Of a DNA stretch of 64,000 nt, positions 55,798-63,980 are shown piece after piece. Position numbers and translations under genes: made by a program. The notes beneath the pieces are model-generated. The model saw only the letters and a list, made by a program, of their open reading frames with translations. It was not told where the DNA came from and made no database searches. Numbering within the stretch: position 1 is the stretch's first letter; each line of letters opens with the position of its first letter. Source of the DNA: Semisulcospira habei (Eukaryota; Mollusca; Gastropoda; Semisulcospiridae); NCBI GenBank assembly GCA_036245525.1, contig BTPG01000007.1, positions 166,556,976-166,620,975 of the forward strand. The letters run 5' to 3'.

Positions 55798-58700
55798 AGG
55801 TTTTCTTATATAGCGCTTACCTGTAAACAGCTCTAAGCGCTTTACAATTTACTCAACAACAACAAACAAAAAGAAAAAAAACAAAAAAACAAAAACAAAG
55901 ACATAACATAAAAATTAAAAACATGAAATTATCCTAAAAGCAACAACAAAAATGTAAAATAAAATAGAACCGTCTTTTCAACATCTTATATATGATTATG
56001 CATTGCAGGTGTTAACACGTCTACTACAATTTTATAATAATAATTTAATATAAAAAAACAGTGGTTTTCTGATTAGTTCTTAGCTTATTTTAAATTTCAT
56101 CAACAAAAGGCCTAAGGGTGAATAATCTTATTTTGTAGCACGCTGTTCACATGCATAGGAACTGTTAACAAATTTGCTGATTTTCAGCAGTTGGCAAAAT
56201 TTCAGCACATTTTTATTTTCCATTTTATTATGTGAAAAAGGCAGTGGTTGGGATGCCGTCATGATGGCTTCTTGTCATTCCAAAAACCGAAGTCGTCATG
56301 ACGGTTTCGCACCCGGAAAGGCTATGTTGCCGTCACAATTGATGGCGACGCTGTCAAAGTGGTGTCAGATAGGCTATGGTTTCCATAGTCAGCCATCAAG
56401 ACGGTTCTGTTCTGCTCTCCGAAGAGATTTACGTCACAATACATAGCTAGTAAGCTGCACTAGCGAAAACGATACCTTATAACTTAGCCCTTGGTTTTGT
56501 TATTGAAAACGATATTTTGCCGTCCAAAGATTTTTTTTATAAATATAAAAGCAATATTGATCATTGATGCCGATATCTTTATTCTTTAAATTGACATTTT
56601 TAAAGTTATATATCATAATACTTTGTGAAATAAATTTTAGGCTATGCATTACTTTAATTGTTACCTGTTTTGGTATTTTAATAAGTGGGGCTGTTTTATA
56701 TCTATGATATTCATTATATGCAGCTAGTATCAGCTCCTAGGCTACACTCACAGGAAGGAAGTACCGGCGCCATCGCCACGTGCTCATTTGAATCGAATTC
56801 GGAATGGGTGAATTTTACCTAGTTCTACTGACTACATTTCTTTTATGAGACAAAATTGGATTTAAAAATGTACCCACCTTCTGAAATGGAGCTTGATGAA
56901 AACCAGCATGACAGTCGCCTACTGCCATCAGCATATGTTTTTCTCAGTTTCGGCATTTTCGAGGAGACAGCAAAAGTGAAGTGTTACCAAAGAAAATAGA
57001 TCTAGATTTAAACTTCCCCCCACAAACCTTAATGACGTCAGACGTCTTTTCACTGATCTTTCTCGGAAAGACATGCACTGAAGGAAAGCAACTCTTTTGG
57101 GTACCTGGTCGATTCAACGGAAATCCATTTCAACGATGTTTTTGGACGATTCAACGATGGTCGTTTCAACGGATGTTCGTTACAACGAATTATCATAATT
57201 ATCAACTTAGCGTCTTAATTAATCTTTCTAAAAAGTCGTTTTTGGGGGATTAGGGCTGTATCAAGGTGAAGGCGCTGGAAGAGGCTTGTGGCCAGAACAA
57301 GAAAATATGGCTGCATTTACTAATTTAGGGTTAGGGGTTGGGTTACTTGGTTGTTTCAACGGGAAAACGTTTTGGACGTTTAAACGGATCCCTTGAAATG
57401 GATTTCCGTTGAATTGTCTATAAATAACTCTTTGTGCCTTGGATCAAAAGTGACTAAAAACTGCAATGTTTTAAAAACAATAAAAAAATAATAAAACTTT
57501 GGAACTCCCTTTGCATAAAAAAAATTCACTGTTTTTTTTTTTTTTTTTTTTTTTTTTTTAGTTGGGAGGGGGGGTTCCGGAACCCAGGTAACCCCCCCCC
57601 TGGGTCCGGCCCTGTCTATTCACCTGGAACACTCTCCCACTCTCTCTCTCCGTCAGAAACACTCTCTCTCCTCCTTCCAGTCCGCCCTCAAAACTCACCT
57701 CTTTCAATAGTTCTAGCACTATACCACCACACTCCCCACCCTAAGCTGACTGTCGTCACTATTTGTGGTACGTGAGTCGTTGTCTAAAGCGTGCGCATGC
57801 GTGCGCGAGTTGTGAGTGCGCGCTTAGAGTTATAATTATTATAAGATAAGCGCATTATAAATACCGTACTTATTTTATTATTATTATTAAAAACATAATA
57901 GAGAAATTCCAGGTGAATGCAGTTCGCGCGAGGTTGTCGACTGATAGTCGGAAGTATGGCTATTTAAGCCCCCTGAATCTCTAAGTCACACGTAATGTTT
58001 GGGGTCCTTCCTTCACGCTTATACATTTTACAGTTGAAGACAAAATCGTTGTATTACGAGTTAGGCTTTGTCAGAAAGCCCTCGACTCTTACCTTCGACA
58101 TTGACCCGACCCGAGAGGCGTCAAGAACCACTGGCAAAGCATAACTCGTAATACAACTAATATTTTTGTATAGTATTGTATGTAATAACGCTAACACCAC
58201 AAAAACAACTTACTTGAGCATATTCTAACTGAACAAGTTACATAAACGTAATCTTACCTGAACAGGTACACCACTACCACCATCACTACAACCATCATCA
58301 TCACTAAAATCAGCAACAACAACGATAACGTACTCGAATATATGTTGAATGGACAAGAGCCTGTGTTGGTACAAGTGAGACCATAGCTCAGAGAATCGCC
58401 CTCAGCATCGGTGACGATAACCTCAAACACTTGAGATGATACAGTCACGGAACTGGCGATGGTTGTGGAGTCTGTGGAGTAAAAAAACCAAACCAAAACA
58501 CAAAAGATGCATAATTATTAATTCATTCTAAATTACAATCTACATTCGTTGAATCCTTTAATCGCCTTTTGAAGCAACCATCCTAACTTGCATGCTAGCA
58601 AGCAGGCAAGCGACAAACCGTCCCACCAGCCACCAACCAATGAACCAGCCGACCAACCACCAGGATGCCAAAGATGACACGATAGGTCAAACTGACACCG

Positions 58701-58842
58701 ATCGGTTTGAAAAAAAAAAAGAATGCCGTTGATGACGACATGACGTAGTAAGACTATACGTTTGGCTTAGAAAGTGTCTAACATAAACAAATGTCCGATT
58801 ATGATACCCCAGTTGTGTCCTCTAATATGTGTGATACTAATA

Positions 58843-58925
<83 letters not shown>

Positions 58926-61708
58926 AATAGTGCCTGTTCCTAAAGCAAACGATTCTTCTGAAATTAATAACTTTCGCCCCATTTCCCTTTTATCAGTTCT
59001 CTCGAAGCCTCTGGAAAAGCATGTTCACAAACATCTTCTGGAATTTCTTGATAAAAGGTCCTTATTATATCATTACCAGTCAGGTTTTCGTCCCAAGCAT
59101 CATACCACACTGCACTCGCACGAATAGTGAATTCATGGGTCAACAGCATAAATGATAATAAAATGGCTGGTGCTGTCTTCTTGGATCTAAGAAAAGCGTT
59201 TGATCTTATCGATCATACCATCTTTTTGAAAAAGCTTGCCACCTACTTAAACAAAAAGAGCCACTCAGCTGTTTCGTTTCTGAACTCCTATCTTTCAAAA
59301 AGAAAACAGTCTACGTCAATGGAAAATGTTCTTCTGAACAATTTGTGGAGTATGGAGTGCCCCAGGGGTCTATTTTAGGCCCACTACTGTTTTGTATTTT
59401 TGTTAACGATCTACCGTTTCATGTAACGTGTACTGAAGCTGAGTGTGACATGTTTGCCGACGACTCAACATTACATTCCGCTGGTAAAACTGTGCCTGAA
59501 ATTGCAAATAATCTTCAAGAGAGTCTTCATGAAGTCTCTCGGTGGTGTAATGAAAATCGCATGCTTGTAAATCCCACAAAAACAAAAAGCAGAAACACCA
59601 GCTCAAACCTCCATCACTCAACCTTTCTTTGGACTCCATCCCAGTTGAGCAGGTCAATCAACACCGCCTGCTTGGAGTAATAATAGATGATGATCTAAGC
59701 TGGCATAACCCCCTATATTATATAAGAAAACATTTGTCCAAAATGTTGTTTCTACTTTCCAAACTTAAAACGATCATTGACCTTAAGACGCGCAAACTAT
59801 TTTTTAATGCCTACATTAAACCACACATTGATTATGCCTCAACAATATGGGATGGCTGCAGCGAAAATCACTTCAAGAAGATAAACTCATTATACAAGCG
59901 CGCTGCTAAGCTTATCCTCCCTGATCCGTCTTTATCCACTGATGCCAAGCTGCAGGACATTGGACTTCTCCCTCTGGTTAAGCACCTCGCACTAAACAAA
60001 TGTGTACTGATGCACAAGATTCTTAACGGGAAAGCTCCACCTTACTTATCTAGGCTTTTTTCGCCAACTGAAAAAAAAAATACAGCACCTCCAGGAACAG
60101 TCTCTCTATAAAAAGGCCCCGTATAGACCTTTTCAAATCTAGCCTGTCTAATTCAGGTGCTCTTTTATGGAATTCTCTTCCTCCCACTATTCAACAAACC
60201 ACGTCCCTCTCGCTGTTTAAAAGTAAAGTACATGATTACCTTTCTAAGACAACGTTATGCTGATCATTTCTTCTTCTTTGTTTCTCGACATAATACGCTT
60301 CCTGTTTTTACATTTTTGCTATTTTTTTTCTTCTCTCCATCTAGCCTCCAAATTGCTTGTTCTGTTTTCTAACTTGTTTTTAATAGTACACAAAATATCA
60401 TACCTACTTATATGTTATATAATTATGTGCGCACGTACGTGTGTATGTGTATTTACAAAAATGCGCATGTGCACGAGTACATGTATATGCGTGTCTGTGT
60501 GCGTGTGCGTATGCGTGTGTGTGACGTTTATTATTAGTTAGTTTTTGTTGTTTGGTTGGTGTTCCTTTTTGTTTTATTTTTAAAAGTAGCTTAGCAAGGA
60601 CAGATTGTAAGAAAGGCCTGCGCGCCTAAAATCTCAATCCTTGGAAAATAAAGTTTCGTTCGTTCTCTCTGGTCTTCATGGACAATCTTACACAGTGCTG
60701 TGTGCTTGACTGTCGGGCTGCATGTAGAAGTCTATACACGAGTAACTACTGACTTAACCCATTTAATTCAAGGCCGCATTTCCCACATTTTGGAGGTGTC
60801 ACCTAACGACTATGTACCAGCTGCGGGAGATGGGTCACACTTGATAATTCAAGGATAACACCAAATAAGCTTGGCGCCTTATGGCGCCAAGCTAATCTGG
60901 CACTACACTTGAATTATTATCATGGTCGATCTATCGCCTGCTGTAGCGCGCCGGGGCTAAATGGATTAACAGAATCAATGAACTGCAGCGAATAACGTTG
61001 GCTGGTCCTTGTGTATTTTCGAGTTTTGATTGTGTCAGTATTAACCCCATCTCCCTTTGTGTATGTGGGCAGAATGCCTAATACCATAAGCCAATCTCTC
61101 TCTGTGTATGTGGGCAGAATGCCTAATACCATAAGCCAATCTCTCTCTGTGTATGTGGGCAGAATGCCTAATACCATAAGCCAATCTCTCTCTGTGTATG
61201 TGGGCAGAATGCCTAATACCATAAGCCAATCTCTCTCTGTGTATGTGGGCAGAATGCCTAATACCATAAGCCAATCTCTCTCTGTGTATGTGGGCAGAAT
61301 GCCTAATACCATAAGCCAATCTCTCTCTGTGTATGTGGGCAGAATGCCTAATACCATAAGCCAATCTCTCTCTGAGGATTTATGCCTCCTGCTGAGTGTT
61401 GTTTGCTGTGTTCCCGTCAGTGAAAGGGTTAAGATTTCAGATTCAGATTCAGAAAACGTTGTCCCATGCAAAGTTGACTAGGATTATTTTTAAAATCCGA
61501 GAAGCATATAACAAAATTAAGACAAACACTTACTTTGAAGGTTTGTAAACACAGGCATGCCGTTGATGACAATATACACGTAGAAGCTGGCGGTATCTGA
61601 TGCCCCGCTGGGGTCTTGGCACGTGATACTAATGTCGTAAACACTCGCCACCGTGTAGTTCAGACCAGGGAACGATAGCAGATGCAGGGTGTAATCTGTT
61701 CAAAAGAC

Positions 61709-61798
<90 letters not shown>

Positions 61799-62784
61799 CA
61801 TAGTAATAATATTAACATTTTGATGGGGAATGATAATGTTACAATTGTGACATACAATTGACGTGTTTAGCCCTTTCGGCCCCGCCTGCGCGCAATGCTA
61901 GGTTTTTCTTATACAGCCACTACAGCGTGACTAGAGAAAAGAATTCTGCATCCCCTGAGAAGAAGCCATCGAAGACTCTTTTTATGTTGATGCACGGCGT
62001 TCCCAGGGTCAGACCAACGTAAGAAGATACAAAAAGTCAACTTCCGCCAAAGGCGCCCGCCTGTGACTGTGAGCAAAATGATACGTTTTCCCTTTACAAC
62101 CTCTACAGCGTGACGGGAGAAAAGATTTATGCACCCCCTGAGAAGAAAAGCCAGTCAAGATCCTTCACCATTGATGCCCAGTGTTCCCAGGGCCAGACAA
62201 ACGTACTCAGAAACAAAAGTCAACTTGAGCACAAGGCGCCCACCTAAAAACGCAGTGCTTATACAGCCTCTACAGCGTTTCCTTTATCTTGTGATGCACG
62301 GTGTTCCCAGGGTTAGATGAACGTACTCAAACAACAAAGTCTGCTTCCGCCAATACTGAGTTTCGTGTTTCGTGACAGATATTCGTCACGATCTGTGCAT
62401 AAATGTTGTCATACAATCGTGACGGCTGATACTCTGATACACGATAGTCTCGACGTGTTATAAACGTCTTAACATCATGATGGCTCAAATCTGATAGGCA
62501 TTCGTCACGACCTGTGATACACGTTGTCACAAAATCGTGCTGTTCAAATCTTCAGATCTAAACCATGACGATTCGGTGGCAAAATTTATCACAGGTCATG
62601 AGGAGTGTCACGAATCACAAACTTTTATGAGTGACAAAAGAAGTTTTCGTAAACGAGTGTAGATCCCCATACACTCCCATAAATAAATATTTTGAAATAT
62701 CGAGACTGAAAAGCTGACAGTCAACCGAGTAAAACTAAAAATCCGCACCCCCACCCTCCCCCTCCCTCCTCCCCACCCCCCCCC

Positions 62785-62828
<44 letters not shown>

Positions 62829-63828
62829 CTGCCAAGAGTGTTAAACGCAAATAGTAATTCTCAACAAGGAGAGAAATACGACTAACTCATTCAGCCCGAC
62901 GGTCGTATTTCCCAAATATTGGAGGTGTCATCTAATGACTATGCACCGGTTGCAGGAGATGGATCGACCATGATAATTCAAGGGCAGTGCCAGATTAGCT
63001 TGGTGCCGACAGGCGCCAAGCAAATCTGGCACTACCCTTGAGTTATCATGGTCGACCCATCTCCTGGTGTAGTGCGTCAGGGCTGAATGGGTTAAAATGA
63101 CAAGTACGACACATCGGTGTTGAACGTGCCCTTTCTAAGCGTGTTTCTTTGTTTGGATTTTCTGCGTTCAGTGCAAAGAAAATAACCAGCAAAGACAGAA
63201 ACAGAATAGCAAGGACAAGACAGTTTACTGTACTTAACCCCTTCACTGCCCCCGGCCCCTGAACTCAGGCTGTGCTTTTGAAATCATTGTAAATTCAATG
63301 TCAAAGATCTCATCCGTCAAGGGAAGGCGGATAAAAGTGATGTAAGCAAGAGGCATAGATTCTCATGAGCCCCCGAGTAAGCGGATACGCATGAGGATCT
63401 GTGCCTCTTTTACGTGGTTATGTTTGCTGCTGTGTCCCGGCAGAGAAGGGGTTACTGCAAATTCAAACAAAGAAGAATGGCAGTGAGGCACTTATCTTCC
63501 TGTGATCACACCGATAACGTAAACCTTTCACGTAAACCCACCAGTGTGACTACAGAATAATAGGCAGAACCACGGCCTTATGGAGGGCAAACTGAAGTCT
63601 ACGTCGGTGGGGGCACTTTGTGTCCGTAGTGCGTATGGAAAACCTACTAATTGGTGAAGGCCCGGTAAGTTTCAAGAAAAACGGGGCACTAGATGGCGTG
63701 GCGCTGGAGATGGAGCAATTGACGACATCACCATCTGTGTCGTTCGTCACCAAATCGTGCAGTTGCATTGTTGACGTAGTGTCTTCCGACAAATCCACGG
63801 AAGCAGGAAGTGACGTAATTGTGGGAAC
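38148..63828 (-). CDS. Cadherin-family single-pass membrane protein, last twelve exons
   Basis: A cell-surface adhesion protein. Twelve minus-strand exons join in phase: 63828-63648, 61695-61534, 58471-58334, 47302-47180, 46418-46236, 44164-43968, 42413-42213, 41673-41535, 40765-40590, 39953-39751, 39477-39383 and 38239-38148 (stop TAA at 38148-38150). They total 1890 nt, or 629 residues, with no internal stop. Repeated cadherin calcium-site motifs are visible: DINESPV, VTDAEGDSL, ATDPDRGDSL, LDLNDNNPAF and ATDADRSA. The exon at 39953 carries the transmembrane segment VAWVTLAILGGLALLGTGAL and LLLW, followed by a short Lys/Pro-rich tail (PPDAKPIRKPAAKPA) ending in WNNRDLWV. No catenin-binding region is recognised in this tail. 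The 5' part, signal peptide and further repeats lie beyond the right edge. It resembles invertebrate cadherin-related or protocadherin-like proteins; the exact orthologue is not assigned. Confidence 0.86.
38320..38396. mobile_element. Hairpin core of MITE family B
   Basis: AGATTCTCATCAGCCCCTGA pairs with GCAGAGGCTCATGAGAATC. It lies in the intron before the last cadherin exon. Confidence 0.72.
38503..38692. mobile_element. MITE family B, one stem arm deleted
   Basis: CGTCACTGCCGAGAAAAAGT to GCGTCCAGTGGCAGATAGG. Only the right arm CTGCGGGGGCTCATGAGGAT remains. Confidence 0.68.
38845..38990. mobile_element. Foldback element fragment related to 50427-50789
   Basis: TGATTGCCAAGCGTGTAAAA and GAATGAAACACGTTTAGGAA at the left pair with TTTTCTAAGCATGTATCTTT at the right. 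The long inner arms are missing. Confidence 0.55.
39504..39720. mobile_element. TTAA-family hairpin MITE, family B
   Basis: TTCACTGCCGAGAAAAGCTG to GTCCACTGGCAGTTAAAGAG. The perfect core is GGATCCTCATGAGCCCCCGC with its complement. Confidence 0.82.
40351..40561. mobile_element. TTAA hairpin MITE, family A
   Basis: TTAACCCATACAGCCCCGAC to GGGGTTAA. The palindrome is centred on GGCGCCATTAGGCGCC. It ends about 29 bp from the cadherin exon 40765-40590, so it sits beside that exon's 5' splice site. Confidence 0.84.
41044..41434. mobile_element. hAT-type MITE
   Basis: Ends CAGGGACGGATC and GATCCGCCGCTG form imperfect terminal repeats. The flanks AACCAACC and AACCAGCC look like an 8-bp target duplication but lie in AACC repeats, so this is weak. 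Confidence 0.5.
41805..42009. mobile_element. TTAA hairpin MITE, family B
   Basis: TTAACCCCCTTGCTGCCGAG to TTCACTGGCAGTAAAGAGG. The stem is GAGACCCCCGGTTGCGGGGG with the flanking complement. Confidence 0.8.
42525..43010. repeat. Two adjacent family G hairpin elements
   Basis: 42525-42670 has ACACTTCCGTTCAAATGAGG paired with CTCGTTTGAACAGAAGAGTC. 42815-43010 has CGGCAGTACTCCCCAAAG and TCATTTGAACAGAAATGTGC. Both carry TCTGTCTGGGGAGTAC-type blocks, once in each orientation. Confidence 0.68.
43126..43305. mobile_element. TTAA MITE family A lacking part of one arm
   Basis: Starts TTAACCCATATAACCCC. After GAGCTTGGCGCC the right stem is shortened to ATTGAATTTTCATGGTCAAT. Confidence 0.75.
43379..43962. 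mobile_element. Family G hairpin element split by a SINE
   Basis: The left part 43379-43465 (GGCAGTACTCACCCGGATAG ... TATTCAAATGAGACGCTGCG) and right part 43902-43962 (AATAGAAATGTGCTTGTGGC ... AGTACTCCGGCAAATGG) together make a complete family G element. Confidence 0.72.
43468..43901 (+). mobile_element. tRNA-derived SINE with a Meta-like central domain
   Basis: The head carries a box A (TGGCGCAGTGGTTAAGGCGC) and a box B (GGTTCGATACC) at tRNA-like spacing, consistent with a pol III promoter. The middle (TTCTTTCTCCGGGTACTCCG) resembles the conserved Meta domain known from SINEs of molluscs and other invertebrates. The tail (AAAAAGCGCCTATATAATAA) ends in ATT repeats. Confidence 0.85.
44247..44317. 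mobile_element. Hairpin core of MITE family B
   Basis: A near-perfect palindrome, AATTCTCATGAGCCCCTGCG paired with GCAGGGGCTCATGAGAATT. Confidence 0.82.
44591..45624. mobile_element. TTAA hairpin MITE, family A, split by a LINE
   Basis: Left remnant 44591-44658 (TTAACCCATTTAACCACAAG...) and right remnant 45481-45624 (palindrome around GGCGCCTTCAGGCGCC, ending ATGGGTTAA). The intervening LINE runs on the minus strand. The MITE itself sits inside the dispersed repeat 44570-44590 plus 45625-45780. Confidence 0.82.
44659..45480 (-). mobile_element. CR1/L2-like LINE, 5'-truncated
   Basis: The minus frame 45406-44840 (188 codons) covers the C-terminal third of ORF2: HLRRISQIRKYLTTEAATKL, LILSRIDYCNSLLSGLP, and ends THLFQQF. 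It is closely related to the LINE at 49566. The tail is GATAAGCGCATTATAAATAC with ATT repeats. It is open over its whole retained length, suggesting a recent insertion. Confidence 0.88.
45935..46235. repeat. Tandem duplications spanning a cadherin 5' splice site
   Basis: Three units of 95-118 bp share GATTTATTCACTACTCAC and, in two, TGTCAAGAAGAACTATCTTC. The rightmost unit contains the real exon end and donor at 46236. The others repeat the donor (46011-46022 and 46129-46140; the second reads GTGGGT). Confidence 0.85.
46541..46753. mobile_element. TTAA hairpin MITE, family A
   Basis: TTAACCCATTTAACCCCAAG to GGGGCTAAATGAGTTAA. The centre is GGCGCCTGATGGCGCC. Confidence 0.86.
47388..47591. mobile_element. 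TTAA hairpin MITE, family A
   Basis: TTAACCCATTTAACCCCAAC to GGCCGTGGAGTTAA. The near-perfect palindrome is centred on GGCGCCTGATGGCGCC. Confidence 0.86.
47592..48997. other. Cadherin intron sequence, no supported gene
   Basis: A 130-codon plus-strand frame at 48574-48966 lacks recognisable motifs and is Ser-rich at its start. The rest is unique-looking intronic sequence. Confidence 0.4.
50427..50789. mobile_element. 363-bp foldback element (Penelope-like terminal repeat pair?)
   Basis: Two arms of about 150 bp, starting AAGAAGTACCCAACGGAGAA, face each other around TGGAAACTGAGTTGAGTTGCC. About 40 bp (TTACACGCTTGGCAGTCACC) extend beyond the right arm. The 11-bp direct repeat AACATCATCCA flanks it (50416-50426 and 50790-50800). 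It interrupts the LINE RT reading frame just before YADD. The ATTTCGGGTAAATACCC motif suggests a Penelope-like origin, which is inference. Confidence 0.83.
54446..54536. repeat. (GA)n microsatellite
   Basis: About 45 GA units in the hAT intron. A CA/CG-rich cryptic repeat follows to 54980. Confidence 0.97.
55086..55320. repeat. Compound (CT)n(CA)n(GA)n microsatellite
   Basis: (CT)~8, then (CA)~35 at 55151-55223, then (GA)~36 with a few interruptions. Long open frames here are artefacts of the repeats. Confidence 0.97.
57080..57445. repeat. Inverted-repeat element with ACAACG/TTCAACG motifs
   Basis: CGATTCAACGGAAATCCATT at about 57109 pairs with TGGATTTCCGTTGAATTG near 57400. The interior repeats TTCAACGATG-type words. 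It lies inside the hAT near its left coding exon. Confidence 0.65.
58703..58750 (-). pseudogene. Short remnant of a cadherin exon end
   Basis: TACGTCATGTCGTCATCAAC on the minus strand resembles the end of the exon 61695-61534 (VIVINGMP) and the decayed copy at 29200. It runs into an A11 tract. It is too short to be certain. Confidence 0.35.
58847..58922. repeat. (CT)n microsatellite
   Basis: About 38 CT units directly abutting the 5' end of the LINE fragment on its right. Confidence 0.97.
58922..60665 (+). mobile_element. Non-LTR retrotransposon of a second clade, 5'-truncated
   Basis: ORF2 starts within the RT domain (IVPVPKANDSSEINNFRPIS, then LLSVLSKPLEKHVHKHLL) and continues in several frames through VFLDLRKAFDLIDHTI, YGVPQGSILGPLLFCIFVND and the active site MFADDSTLHS. 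It ends with VIIDDDLSWHN, YIKPHIDYASTIWDGCS and KRAAKLI. The 3' part is CTTGGAAAATAAAGTTTCGT followed by TCGT repeats. An in-frame stop at 59125 and further frameshifts inactivate it. Confidence 0.85.
60754..60969. mobile_element. TTAA hairpin MITE, family A
   Basis: TTAACCCATTTAATTCAAGG to GGGGCTAAATGGATTAA. The centre is GGCGCCTTATGGCGCC. Confidence 0.84.
61040..61433. mobile_element. MITE family B with its core replaced by a minisatellite
   Basis: The left end TTAACCCCATCTCCC and right end GTCAGTGAAAGGGTTAA are family B termini. The middle keeps only GAGGATTTATGCCTCCTGCT. The rest is the 45-bp repeat array. Confidence 0.65.
61056..61375. repeat. 45-bp minisatellite, seven copies
   Basis: Seven nearly identical copies of a 45-bp unit starting TGTGTATGTGGGCAGAATGC. 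The unit length is a multiple of three and has no stop in several frames, so long open frames exist on both strands (VYVGRMPNTISQSLS on plus; ERDWLMVLGILPTYT on minus). There are no unique spacers. Confidence 0.95.
61709..61798. repeat. (AAT)n microsatellite
   Basis: About 30 uninterrupted AAT units, starting 14 bp upstream of the cadherin exon 61695-61534, so inside its polypyrimidine-tract region. Confidence 0.97.
61905..62345. repeat. ~183-bp tandem repeat, two full copies and one truncated
   Basis: Shared words are ACAGCGTGAC.GGAGAAAAGA, CCCCTGAGAAGAA, GTTCCCAGGGTCAGA and AACGTACTCA. The unit starts are near 61907, 62090 and 62260. The third unit lacks about 60 bp. No coding content is seen. 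Confidence 0.8.
62346..62879. other. Cadherin intron sequence with homopolymer tracts
   Basis: 62360-62560 has loosely repeated words such as ATTCGTCACGA and ACGATAGTCTCGACG. 62740-62826 is C-rich then about 40 A, probably a degenerate retroelement tail. No gene seen. Confidence 0.5.
62880..63095. mobile_element. TTAA hairpin MITE, family A
   Basis: CTAACTCATTCAGCCCGACG to GGGCTGAATGGGTTAA. The stem is centred on GGTGCCGACAGGCGCC. Confidence 0.84.
63235..63454. mobile_element. TTAA hairpin MITE, family B
   Basis: TTAACCCCTTCACTGCCCCC to CCCGGCAGAGAAGGGGTTA. The stem core is ATTCTCATGAGCCCCCGAGT with a partly decayed right arm. Confidence 0.78.
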
Positions 63829-63892
63829 CTGTAACAAAACAAGCAGAGATAAAGTCAGTTTGGCCAGCCTATGTGTAATCATCCCTTAGAAT

Positions 63893-63980
63893 ACAAAACA
63901 CTTCTATTCAAATATGATGCTAAAAACTCAGAAAATCTAAATATCTCATCTGAATCGAAGTGTACGTCGAAAAACATTTT
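63893..63980. repeat. Family G hairpin element, partial
   Basis: ACACTTCTATTCAAATATGA pairs with CATCTGAATCGAAGTGTACG. It continues towards the window end. Confidence 0.5.

Larger units (their letters stand above)
52000..56956 (-). pseudogene. hAT transposase (DUF4371/hATC type), near-intact with two lesions
   Basis: Four segments. Exon 1 is 56956-56878 (MPKLRKTYADGSRRLSCW), exon 2 is 55741-55643 (VPRKRQKSTQSETTGSG), and the main exon runs 54376 to about 52692. These three join in phase through GT-AG sites. The main exon has a TTF-type zinc finger (HEWLQKYSWLVYSPFEDGAY then CKYCLLF) and the catalytic-core motifs VLADEVTDSSNWEQLS and GQGYDGAANM. Frame 52659-52000 holds the C-terminal dimerisation region with TTAECERSNSQLRNLK. 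Between them lie two frame changes, one near 52700 (TTTGGTGAAG) and one caused by a 7-bp duplication CGTCAAGCGTCAAGC near 52650. The protein would cut and paste the element; as it stands it is truncated before the dimerisation domain. Confidence 0.83.
51575..57614 (-). mobile_element. 6.04-kb hAT transposon
   Basis: Terminal inverted repeats CAGGGCCGGACC and GGTCCGGCCCTG enclose 6040 bp. TCTAT flanks both ends (51570-51574 and 57615-57619), a 5-bp target duplication. The minus strand encodes a transposase of the zinc-finger/DUF4371/hATC type. Introns hold long GA and CA microsatellites, and 55770-55860 is the reversed tail of another retroelement. Confidence 0.9.
49566..57890 (+). mobile_element. 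CR1/L2-like LINE carrying two nested insertions
   Basis: ORF2 segments in several frames run 49600-50426, 50790-51574 and 57615-57720. RT motifs visible are FKSAIVRPLLKKHNLDP, DLSAAFDTIDHSNLLHRLYH, CGVPQGS and the active site LYADDSQLL near 50834. The 239-codon frame 50911-51630 holds MKNWMTANKLKLNDDKTEAM and the C-terminal domain. The LINE is interrupted at 50427-50789 and at 51575-57614 by other elements. Its 3' tail is GATAAGCGCATTATAAATAC plus ATT repeats. Frameshifts near 49960 and elsewhere make it inactive. Confidence 0.87.
48998..58165. repeat. Dispersed ~0.9-kb repeat, split by a LINE
   Basis: 48998-49562 and 57891-58165 are two halves of the repeat found whole and inverted at 19055-19960. 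Sequence that is contiguous there (GGTATGAAATTGGTAATATA ... CCTGGAATTTCTCTC) is here separated by the LINE 49566-57890. AGAAATTC occurs at both junctions (before 49566 and after 57890). Confidence 0.78.

Noticed and set aside
61056..61375. Regular 45-bp repeats that could suggest a CRISPR array
   Set aside because: The units are head-to-tail with no unique spacers, and the host is a eukaryote. It is a minisatellite.
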